From Chryseobacterium echinoideorum (GTDB taxonomy: Bacteria; Bacteroidota; Bacteroidia; Flavobacteriales; Weeksellaceae), in the NCBI RefSeq assembly GCF_007474535.1, contig NZ_VKNW01000002.1, forward strand, positions 186,001 through 250,000: DNA of 64,000 nucleotides. The letters are read 5' to 3'. The position numbers and the translations under genes are program-made. Positions within the stretch are counted from its first letter, which is position 1, and each line of letters starts with the position of its first letter. Under the pieces are notes generated by a model, which was not told the origin of the DNA, did not search any database, and saw only the letters and a program-made list of their open reading frames with translations. This document shows, piece after piece, positions 8,511-14,761 of the stretch.

Positions 8511-9771
8511 TGAATTCTTTATTGGGTTGTTCAACTAAAATTTCGTGCATTAATTTACTAATTTCTTCGGCTTTCAAAGGATTATCAATGATATATTTTG
8601 CAAATCGGCTGGTAATTTTCTGAATCATCTTGTCAGAAAGCTCCATGTCGTTGATATTGACATATTTATTTTTTCGGTAGAAATTATGCATTTCGTTGCG
8701 TTCCATGTTTTTCAGAACCGCTTTGAAGTGATGAATGTTGGGCGCAAGTTTTCTCTTTTTTTCCCATTCCAGAAAGTCTTTTGCCATTTCTTTGATAATT
8801 TTTTCGGCTTTCGGGATTTCTTTTTCTCTTTGCTGAATGGTTTCCTGAATCTGCTTGGAAAGTTCATCCACATCAATCAAAGTTACATTTTCAAGTTCCG
8901 AAACAGTGGTGTGAACATTATTCGGAATTGAAAGATCAATGACCAGAATTTCTTTTCCGTTTTTCAGGTGAGTTTGGTTGATGATCGGCGCTTTTGCCCC
9001 GGTTGCCACGATAAGGATATCCGTGCTTTCCAGTTCTCTCTCAAAATTTCCATAATCAATATTCGGGATATTGTATTTTTCGGAAATTTTTGCTGCTTTT
9101 TCCTGAGTCCGGTTGGCAATTTTGATTTTCGGCTGATAAACATGTTTTACCAGGTTTTCTACCGTATTTTGTCCGATTTCCCCAACTCCGAGAAGAAGAA
9201 TATTTTTTTCGGTAATTCTTTTCTGGTTGTTTAAAATATAATGCACCGCTGCATAAGATACAGATGCAGCACCATTTGAGATTGCGGTTTCGTTTTTTAT
9301 TTTTTTGGAAATCTGAATGGCAGAATTGATGGATCTTTCCAGAAACGGATTGGAGTTTTTCCTTTCTTTTTTGAATCGGGCATAGGCTTTTTTGATCTGT
9401 CCTATGATTTCAAAATCTCCGATGATCTGACTTTCTAATCCGGCTGCAACTCTGAAAAGATGATTCAAAGCTTCTTCCTTCGTTAAGATATTGGCAAACT
9501 GCAGAAAATCTGAAAGATTGACGCCAATGGTTTTGCAGTATTCTTCTGCCACAAAAAGATAGTTGGAAGTAGTGGTATAAATCTCGGTTCTGTTGCATGT
9601 GGAAACTACAAATGCATCTCCCAGATTTTCCTGATGGATTCTTTCAACAAAATTTTTAATATTATCATCAAAAAAAGCAAATTTTCCCCGTGTTTCCACA
9701 TCTGCCTTTTCGTAGCTGATGGATAAAACAGCAAAATTTGATGTCTGATGAATATTATTATACTGTGTCAT
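8497..9771 (-). CDS. hemA: Glutamyl-tRNA reductase
   Basis: First committed step of C5-pathway heme synthesis: reduces Glu-tRNA to glutamate-1-semialdehyde with NADPH. The catalytic Cys lies in VVSTCNRTEIY. The NADPH domain starts at LLLGVGEIGQNTVENL, and the substrate pocket includes GLESQIIGDFEIIGQIKKAY. At 424 aa from the ATG at 9771 the length is typical. It leads the heme gene order hemA-hemC-(DUF1287-amidase)-hemD-hemE. Confidence 0.97.
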   Translation of the reverse strand: MTQYNNIHQTSNFAVLSISYEKADVETRGKFAFFDDNIKNFVERIHQENLGDAFVVSTCNRTEIYTTTSNYLFVAEEYCKTIGVNLSDFLQFANILTKEEALNHLFRVAAGLESQIIGDFEIIGQIKKAYARFKKERKNSNPFLERSINSAIQISKKIKNETAISNGAASVSYAAVHYILNNQKRITEKNILLLGVGEIGQNTVENLVKHVYQPKIKIANRTQEKAAKISEKYNIPNIDYGNFERELESTDILIVATGAKAPIINQTHLKNGKEILVIDLSIPNNVHTTVSELENVTLIDVDELSKQIQETIQQREKEIPKAEKIIKEMAKDFLEWEKKRKLAPNIHHFKAVLKNMERNEMHNFYRKNKYVNINDMELSDKMIQKITSRFAKYIIDNPLKAEEISKLMHEILVEQPNKEFNEKH

Positions 9772-9921
9772 AATCAGGGGCAAATTTACGGAATTTTTGG
9801 CGAATTGTCCTCTGATTGTCTGTATGATAATTATCGTAAAAACCTATGAATTTAAAAATGATTTTTATGGAAGTGTATTAATATTTATACTAATGGAAAT
9901 TGTTATTAAAACAGCCATGTT

Positions 9922-10027
9922 ATTGTGGAATTTGTAATTTCTGCTCATCTTTATGTTTATATAAAGATAAAACTTTTGAAGTAGTTTTAAAATAGAAGCC
10001 ACACGAAGGGATTCGTGCGGCAGCGGG
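9922..10027. repeat. RAYT 5'-end scar plus solitary REP hairpin
   Basis: Bases 9922-9971 match 11476-11524 almost exactly (two substitutions). The segment includes the transposase start codon and first eight codons (MSRNYKFH on the minus strand), after which homology stops. At 9999-10027 the REP unit CACGAAGGGATTCGTGCGGC recurs, identical to the one at 11564-11593. This is the left-over end of a second transposase/REP unit. Confidence 0.8.
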
Positions 10028-10133
10028 GGGATGGCTACGGTAAGCTCACCTGATAAAGATAATAATTCTAACCAAAATAGGTATTCTGATAATGTTTTCC
10101 CAGCAGCATTTCTTGCTCCTGTAAGTTTTGCTT

Positions 10134-10160
10134 ACAAAAAAAACCACCCGCAGGTGGTTT
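10134..10160 (-). terminator. Terminator after the 177-aa immunity-type gene
   Basis: On the minus strand AAACCACC-TGCG-GGTGGTTT is a perfect 8-bp stem followed by a run of T residues. It ends the most distal toxin-cassette transcript. Confidence 0.85.
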
Positions 10161-10165
10161 GACTA

Positions 10166-10699
10166 TTAATGAAATCTTTTTGATTTTTTCATGTTCGCTT
10201 TTAATTTAAAGAAAGTAGGAGTCGCTTCAATGTATTCTATTCCGCTATCGGAGTTTACTGTGTACTTGTCTCCGTTTTTTGAATAGTTTTTCCCGATTAA
10301 ATATTCCTCTACAGTATTTGTAATCTGTGCAAAAGGATTTACAAACTCAAATTCTAAATACTCAAAATGATCTTCTATATTATATTTAAATTTCAAAGAT
10401 TTCAAATCTTTTCTATATTGAGTTTCTTTAAAATATAAAACTCCATCAGTTTTTTTTTCTTTTGTAATAGTTTTCGAAATAAAAGAGCTCAATAATGCTC
10501 CATCTGCATACTCATTTTTAAAAATAGCAACAATTACCCAAATAAAATCTTTAAGAGTGCAATGTTTTAGATAGTTTTCAATTTCCGTTTTTTCCTCATC
10601 AAATTTCATAAGTTCTTTAAAACTTTCCATAGGATCGTCAATTATCCGCATCGGTTCTACATAGTAGAACGGCTCAAAATTTAATTTTTCTCTTTTCAT
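10166..10699 (-). CDS. Putative immunity protein of a truncated toxin cassette (177 aa)
   Basis: I do not recognise a named family. The protein is a soluble, charged 177-aa polypeptide without signal peptide or membrane segment (YYVEPMRIIDDPMESFKEL near the start, KKSKRFH at the end). Four nucleotides separate it from the stop of the remnant at 10704, the same toxin-then-small-gene spacing seen in the neighbouring cassettes, and it is followed by a strong terminator. The immunity role is inferred from position. It could also be an unrelated cargo gene. Confidence 0.55.
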   Translation of the reverse strand: MKREKLNFEPFYYVEPMRIIDDPMESFKELMKFDEEKTEIENYLKHCTLKDFIWVIVAIFKNEYADGALLSSFISKTITKEKKTDGVLYFKETQYRKDLKSLKFKYNIEDHFEYLEFEFVNPFAQITNTVEEYLIGKNYSKNGDKYTVNSDSGIEYIEATPTFFKLKANMKKSKRFH

Positions 10700-10703
10700 A
10701 ATA

Positions 10704-10896
10704 TTATTGATATTTTATATATTCTATTACTTCTCCTAATTCTTCTATCCAAGTATCGGCTATTTTTTGATCGTACAAACGCCTAGCAATCTCGTCTCCA
10801 TTCTTAGCTTTTGTTATAATTTCTGCCTGTTCATTATTAACTCTATTAATAATACGTCTAATTATTTCTTTCAAATCATCCCCCTCCGAAGGCAAA
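10704..10896 (-). pseudogene. Remnant of a toxin C-terminal cassette, cut by a REP/transposase unit
   Basis: The frame reads LKEIIRRIINRVNNEQAEII... and ends in EELGEVIEYIKYQ. Upstream it runs straight into the inverted REP hairpin (10897-10929) and then antisense-shifted RAYT sequence, so the longer frame starting at 10964 is not a real gene. Its position directly before a small immunity-type gene suggests it is the last ~60 residues of a lost toxin. The activity is unknown. Confidence 0.5.
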
Positions 10897-10929
10897 TCCC
10901 TCCGCTGCCGCACGATTATATCGTGTGGT
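10897..10929 (-). repeat. REP hairpin, inverted copy
   Basis: Reverse complement begins CCACACGATATAATCGTGCG and continues with GCAGCGGAGGGA, the same 3' GCGGCAGCGG tail as the other two REP copies but with a changed loop. It flanks the transposase on its 3' side in inverted orientation. Confidence 0.75.
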
Positions 10930-10935
10930 CTGATA

Positions 10936-11502
10936 TTACAAATCAAACATTCTAAAAACAACAATGTAGTCTAACAAACCTTTTTCATCAGCATAATCAA
11001 CAGCACTGCTGTACCTGTAGTCTTCTGCACGAAAAACCAAACCTGCTTCCACAGGATTCTGATGTACATAATTAATTTTTTGGAAAATAACTTTATTACT
11101 CCATAGTTCAATGGGTTTATTATCGTGTCTCCAAAATTGATATTGACTCACATTCGATGTTTTTGAGCCTTCTTTAAGAAAGAAATCCAGCAGAAATTTT
11201 TTTCTGCTTTCTTTAGGATTTTCTTTTATTGCTTGTACAATTGCTTTGCTTGTAAATCTTTTTAAATCGCCAATAAGAAGTTCTGGTTTCTGCTTATTTA
11301 TACTTCTGAAAACCAAATGCACATGGCTTGACATAATGCACCAAGCATGAATTTCCCAACCTTTATTCTTTTGGCAGAATCTTAGACTTTCCAAAAAAAT
11401 TTCTTTATATTCATTTCGGATAAATACATCAAGCCAGCCTACAACGGCAAAACTTATAAAGTATAATCCTTCGGGATTGTGGAATTTGTAATTTCTACTC
11501 AT
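10936..11502 (-). CDS. REP-associated tyrosine transposase (RAYT, Y1 HUH family)
   Basis: This 188-aa single-strand transposase of the IS200/IS605-related TnpA-REP family starts MSRNYKFHNPEGLYFISFAV. It carries the metal-binding HUH motif in IMSSHVHLVF and the downstream KINYVHQNPVEAGLV segment with the candidate nucleophilic Tyr. Such enzymes bind and process REP hairpins. Here the gene is bracketed by two REP units in opposite orientation (10897-10929 and 11564-11593), which is the expected arrangement of a RAYT-REP unit. The frame is complete and no decay is visible. Confidence 0.92.
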   Translation of the reverse strand: MSRNYKFHNPEGLYFISFAVVGWLDVFIRNEYKEIFLESLRFCQKNKGWEIHAWCIMSSHVHLVFRSINKQKPELLIGDLKRFTSKAIVQAIKENPKESRKKFLLDFFLKEGSKTSNVSQYQFWRHDNKPIELWSNKVIFQKINYVHQNPVEAGLVFRAEDYRYSSAVDYADEKGLLDYIVVFRMFDL

Positions 11503-11563
11503 CTTTATGTTTTTATAAAGATAAATAAAATTACAATTTGAGAAACTTTGTTAAAAGGAAAAG

Positions 11564-11593
11564 CGACACGAAGGGATTCGTGCGGCAGCGGGG
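11564..11593 (+). repeat. REP hairpin upstream of the transposase
   Basis: The unit CACGAAGGGATTCGTGCGGC followed by AGCGGGG has a stem CACGA/TCGTG (extended by a G-T pair) and a GCGGCAGCGG tail. It is identical over more than 25 nt to the REP in the scar at 9999-10027. Confidence 0.8.
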
Positions 11594-11633
11594 CAATTTC
11601 TAGTAGTAGGATTTTTTTTAATTTTTCTAAAAC

Positions 11634-11666
11634 AAAAAAAGTAGCTGCCCAAATTTTTGGACAGCC
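11634..11666 (-). terminator. Terminator after the duplicated EndoU immunity gene
   Basis: On the minus strand, GGCTGTCC and GGGCAGCT pair around an AAAAATTT loop, followed by TTTTTTT. Confidence 0.75.
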
Positions 11667-11680
11667 TTCTCTAGATAATT

Positions 11681-12028
11681 TTAACTGTTACTTTCTACAA
11701 ATTTTTTAAAATCTTCTAAAAATTTTAAAAAATCTTCATGAGTAAGTTGTAAGGTTGAAGATTTTGGATCTTGCTTGCCTGCTCTTTGGGCAAGCATATC
11801 TATAAGCAAAACCCCTTTTTGGTTTACATAGATTTCTAAATCTTCCGAAGCCCAATTGTACTCTTCTCCATAAGGTTTTGTTCTTCCTAATTTTACACCA
11901 TCGATGATTGTCTGAACTTTTTGAGGAGTCCACCCCCAACTTCCAAAATTATTTAATATTTTTTTTTCAGATATGACGCCATACATAACTGTACCATCCC
12001 AATCATATTTTTTAAAGTCGTATTTCAT
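11681..12028 (-). CDS. Immunity protein paralogue for the EndoU cassette (115 aa)
   Basis: This is a close paralogue of the protein at 14381-14743. They share a block of about 80 residues starting WGWTPQKVQTIIDGVKLG and ending DFKKFVESN, with divergent first ~30 residues. It lies 15 nt downstream of a frameshifted EndoU toxin copy. No signal peptide or membrane segment is seen. The frame is intact although its toxin is broken, which fits selection to keep protection against EndoU-armed kin. The family name is unknown to me, and the immunity role follows from the duplicated toxin-immunity arrangement. Confidence 0.7.
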   Translation of the reverse strand: MKYDFKKYDWDGTVMYGVISEKKILNNFGSWGWTPQKVQTIIDGVKLGRTKPYGEEYNWASEDLEIYVNQKGVLLIDMLAQRAGKQDPKSSTLQLTHEDFLKFLEDFKKFVESNS

Positions 12029-12043
12029 TTTAATTTTAATTTT

Positions 12044-12674
12044 TTATAATAATGGATATGAGTTTATAATATTTCCTAAGTCATCAATCTCAATAAGAAT
12101 ATCGAAGTTTCCTAAAGAGTCCTTCATCTTATATTTCTTAAATTTCAAATTAATAGAATTTGGATCTAGCCCTACTCCTTTCATAACAGTATTTTCATAC
12201 ACCAAAGCTACTTCTTCCTTTATTCTTTTCACGCTCCAGTTTCTAGGAAACATTGATGATTCTGCACTTTTGGGAAATAACTTTCCTTTTAAGCTTTTTA
12301 TTGTTACTCTTGCTTTAAATGGTACATCTTTTGGCAAGTCTGCAACTCTTGTTATTCCTGGTGGTTCTAATACAGAATCTACTTTTAAAAATTCATTCAG
12401 CCAATGTCCGCCTTGTCCTTTTTGTACAATGTAAAAATCATCTTTAAAGAATTGTTAATTTTTCTAAAGCAACATCTCCACTTAAATGGTGTACAAAGTT
12501 TGCATCAAATTTATCTGCATATTTAATATAAATTTTTTCGCGTAGCAATCCTTTGAGTATATCTTCTACTTTTTCCACATCATAACTTGCCCTTTTCAAA
12601 TTCATCAAAGTCTTTTGGTACGCTTTATCATAACGGTTTCCTTGAGCAACAATTTCGCCTTTGTAGACTAAAAG
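12044..12674 (-). pseudogene. Displaced EndoU toxin cassette, frameshifted
   Basis: From about 12674 the minus strand reads VYKGEIVAQGNRYDKAYQK and on into FVHHLSGDVALEKLTIL, then stops. Compared with the full-length gene, two nucleotides are missing near 12453, where TTTAAAGAAAATTG has become TTTAAAGAATTG. After the shift the frame resumes with GGHW, the SLKGKLFPKSAESSMFP segment and the C-terminus NIINSYPLL. The copy also has no start codon or N-terminal region, so it was already a silent cassette before the frameshift. Confidence 0.85.
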
Positions 12675-12691
12675 TAAAATATTATATAAGT

Positions 12692-12721
12692 AAAAGAGAC
12701 TGCCCTTTCTAGACAGTCTCT
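12692..12721 (-). terminator. Terminator after the 94-aa immunity-type gene
   Basis: AGAGACTG / CAGTCTCT form a perfect 8-bp stem followed on the minus strand by TTTTACTT. Confidence 0.75.
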
Positions 12722-12731
12722 ACAGTAAAAT

Positions 12732-13016
12732 TTATAGATACTTAGACAATTCTTCATCTTTATAATAATAGTTTTTGAAAAAAAATATTATATCATCTAT
12801 TTTAATGCTGTTCAACATTAATAAATTGGCAATCAAATTACCATCATTAATTTTCTCTATAGTCCATTTTTTAGTTTCTTTTATTAAAACAATATCAAAT
12901 TCCTTATTATCATAACTTGAACTAAAAACTTTTCTATTTTTATTATCTCTTTGCTCTTTCTTTAAATGAACAAATCCTTTAAAACCAATAAGGTTCAATT
13001 TTTCTTCTATAGTCAT
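12732..13016 (-). CDS. Putative immunity protein of the start-less orphan cassette (94 aa)
   Basis: A small soluble protein (MTIEEKLNLIGFKGFVHLKK...) that begins 2 nt after the stop of the orphan toxin cassette and ends just before a terminator. It is Lys/Asp/Glu-rich with a Phe/Tyr-rich C-terminus (FFFKNYYYKDEEL). I know no family for it. The tight toxin-immunity spacing repeated four times in this region is the basis for the call. Confidence 0.6.
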   Translation of the reverse strand: MTIEEKLNLIGFKGFVHLKKEQRDNKNRKVFSSSYDNKEFDIVLIKETKKWTIEKINDGNLIANLLMLNSIKIDDIIFFFKNYYYKDEELSKYL

Positions 13017-13018
13017 AA

Positions 13019-13843
13019 TTATTTATTTTTTAAGAATATAACATCTACGGAAATATAAATTCCATCAGAGTTTTTAATTGTAGTATCTTCTATTTTAACA
13101 TTAGTAAAGCCTAACTCGTTTGCCATTTTACCAGTAAAAGTTCTTTTCGCAGCATTTTCTGGTGTCATTCCTGCTTTAATAAACTCATTGAAAGAATACA
13201 AATTATCTCCAATTTTTTTACTTGCTCTCCAAGTACCTCTAATCTTGAAAATCTCATCATATTCATTATTAATAAAATTAAATAAATTTTTGAATATTTT
13301 CCTTCCGTTTTTTTCTAAAGAAGTGTTTTTTGTGACAATTGAAATATTAAACTCTCCATCACTATCCAACCAAGCTTTAGCAACATTTTCATTTTCAACT
13401 CCCCGAATAAAAGCCCAACCATCTTCTTCAATTATCTTATTTATTTTTATTTGTTTTATTAAGTCCTCTAATATTTCTCCCACTTTTTTTACATCATAGC
13501 TTGCTCGCCTCAAATCCATCAAAGTCTTTTGATACACTTTGTCATAACGACTACCCTGAGCAACAATTTCCCCTTGATAAATCAAAGCAAATTTTCTGCT
13601 TGGACTTATCGCTCCTATTATATCCGGGTTAATACCTTTTTCTATTTGACCCAAAGTATTTGCAGCATCCAGCTCCATAAAGAAAGCGCCATTTTGTACT
13701 AAAGCATCACATTCTACCGTTTTTGAAAAGAACCCTGCACTTGGGATTACCCATTCTGTCTGTTGAAACAAGCGCAAATCTTTCCTTTGGAAAACTCCGC
13801 TGTCCGATAATAAGGAAATAAAAATATGGCAACCAAAAAGTTG
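13019..13843 (-). pseudogene. Start-less orphan toxin C-terminal cassette (non-EndoU)
   Basis: The open frame begins right after a TGA at 13844-13846. It is homologous to the full-length toxin from about residue 510 onward: GVFQRKDLRLFQQTEW matches EAFQRQDLRLFQKTEW, and near-identity runs through the KVYQKTLMDL region. After the common pre-toxin region it diverges completely into about 130 residues of unknown type (WAFIRGVENENVAKAWLD..., FTGKMANELGFTNVKIED). There is no ATG before the internal Met of FFMELDAANTL, only a TTG at 13777 without evident RBS context. It is best read as a silent, displaced C-terminus able to replace the EndoU tip by recombination. Confidence 0.75.
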
Positions 13844-13853
13844 TCATTAGTGT

Positions 13854-14147
13854 TTAAAAAGAGGAAATTAAATTACCATCTTTATCCCATTCTTTGAAAG
13901 TATCATCAATGGTTATATTATTATGGTTATTTGATTCTTGATTTAACTTTCCATTTTCAAAATAATATCGTATCCAACCCTCTTGATAACCGTTCTCATA
14001 TTCTTCCTCTTTAAAAACAACGCCATTGTCATACTTAGAAAAAACAATTCCAGTAAATGGTTTTTCTTTATAATAAAAAATTGGAACACCTCCGCCATCT
14101 AATCTAGGAATTTTTAAATCTTTATCATTCTTTTGTATTCGTAACAT
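13854..14147 (-). CDS. MORN/YwqK-like small protein, probable immunity protein
   Basis: I prefer the start at 14147 (MLRIQKNDKDLKIPRLD). The protein carries MORN-type repeats like those of the YwqK toxin-antitoxin/immunity group: YYKEKPFTGIVFSKYDNG, KEEEYENGYQEGWIRYYFENGKL and FKEWDKDGNLIS. Such repeat proteins often sit directly after polymorphic toxin C-termini. It lies 31 nt downstream of a decayed toxin remnant (14179-14322) and 10 nt before the next orphan cassette, so it is probably the surviving immunity gene of that lost toxin. Confidence 0.65.
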   Translation of the reverse strand: MLRIQKNDKDLKIPRLDGGGVPIFYYKEKPFTGIVFSKYDNGVVFKEEEYENGYQEGWIRYYFENGKLNQESNNHNNITIDDTFKEWDKDGNLISSF

Positions 14148-14178
14148 ATTTAAAATATTTAATTGATTAAACAAAATT

Positions 14179-14322
14179 TTAAAATCCAACAAATTTTACT
14201 CCTTTGGTAATATAAAAACAGTGTACACAGGGAGGTTGAATAGTTTTTGAAGAACTACCCAGTATATAGTTTGTAAAAACCTTAGCTAGTGTCTCTCAAA
14301 TCTTACTGTGTTTAAATCTAAA
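14179..14322 (-). pseudogene. Decayed remnant of a further toxin C-terminus
   Basis: The minus strand reads LDLNTVRFE, then after a 2-nt shift ETLAKVFTNYILGSSSKT, and ends in QPPCVHCFYITKGVKFVGF before TAA. The protein-like character of both halves, the terminal position before a YwqK-like gene, and the same cassette order as the neighbours argue for a broken toxin tip of about 45 residues. The PPCVHC motif could be a zinc or catalytic Cys site, but no family can be assigned. This stretch is too short and broken to be called by ORF length. Confidence 0.5.
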
Positions 14323-14339
14323 AATTATGAAATTTTTTG

Positions 14340-14369
14340 AAAATAAAATACGGCAACTTGCGGTTGCCG
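14340..14369 (-). terminator. Terminator after the EndoU immunity gene
   Basis: CGGCAAC-CGCAA-GTTGCCG is a perfect 7-bp stem followed by TATTTTATTTT on the minus strand. Confidence 0.75.
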
Positions 14370-14380
14370 TTGGTTAATTT

Positions 14381-14743
14381 TTAAATATTACTTTCTACAA
14401 ATTTTTTAAAATCCTGTAAAAATTGTAAAAACTCTTCGTGTTTAAGTTCCAAAGTAGAGGACTTTGGATCTTGCTTGCCTGCTCTTTGGGCAAGCATATC
14501 TATAAGTAAAACCCCTTTTTGGTTTACATAGATTTCTAAATCTTCCGAAGCCCAATTGTACTCTTCTCCATAAGGTTTTATTTTTCCTAATTTTACGCCA
14601 TCGATGATTGTCTGAACTTTTTGAGGAGTCCACCCCCAATCACTAAACCGACCTAATGGGTAATATATTCTCTCTTCAAGTCTTATAAAATAGTATGGAT
14701 ATTTATCAATATCCAATTTTTGAGTTTCAAATTTATATTTCAT
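14381..14743 (-). CDS. Immunity protein for the EndoU toxin (120 aa)
   Basis: Starts 18 nt after the stop of the 796-aa EndoU toxin and ends at a terminator. It shares about 80 nearly identical residues (from WGWTPQKVQTIIDG on) with the paralogue at 11681-12028, which likewise follows an EndoU copy. Cytosolic, with no signal peptide. The consistent pairing of this family with EndoU in both copies is good evidence that it neutralises EndoU. The divergent N-terminal ~30 residues might reflect specificity for slightly different EndoU variants. Confidence 0.75.
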   Translation of the reverse strand: MKYKFETQKLDIDKYPYYFIRLEERIYYPLGRFSDWGWTPQKVQTIIDGVKLGKIKPYGEEYNWASEDLEIYVNQKGVLLIDMLAQRAGKQDPKSSTLELKHEEFLQFLQDFKKFVESNI

Positions 14744-14761
14744 TTCTATATTATTTTAAAA

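Larger units (their letters stand above)
9772..10165. other. 394-nt gene-free spacer at the boundary between core and accessory DNA
   Basis: No convincing gene lies here. The spacer holds the upstream region of hemA, a scar made of the 5' end of a REP-associated transposase plus a REP hairpin (9922-10027), and the terminator of the gene at 10166. It marks the switch from conserved heme genes to the toxin cassette region. Confidence 0.7.
10897..11593. mobile_element. RAYT gene flanked by inverted REP hairpins
   Basis: The ~697-bp unit comprises a REP hairpin, the transposase gene and an inverted REP hairpin. It sits exactly between the immunity gene/terminator of one toxin cassette (11634-12028) and the decapitated remnant of another (10704-10896). 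It therefore appears to have inserted into, or mediated deletion of, the cassette array. Confidence 0.75.

Noticed and set aside
9781..9788. TAAATTTG on the minus strand as the hemA -7 promoter box
   Set aside because: It would leave a leader of only a few nucleotides before the ATG at 9771 and has no TTTG/TTG at -33, so it was not called.
10704..10964. 86-aa minus-strand frame as an intact gene
   Set aside because: Its first ~25 codons run through the end of the transposase in another frame and the REP hairpin. Only the part from about 10896 down looks like ancestral coding sequence.
12044..12337. 97-aa frame as an independent small gene
   Set aside because: It is the C-terminal part of the frameshifted EndoU cassette, with homology continuing upstream across the frameshift.
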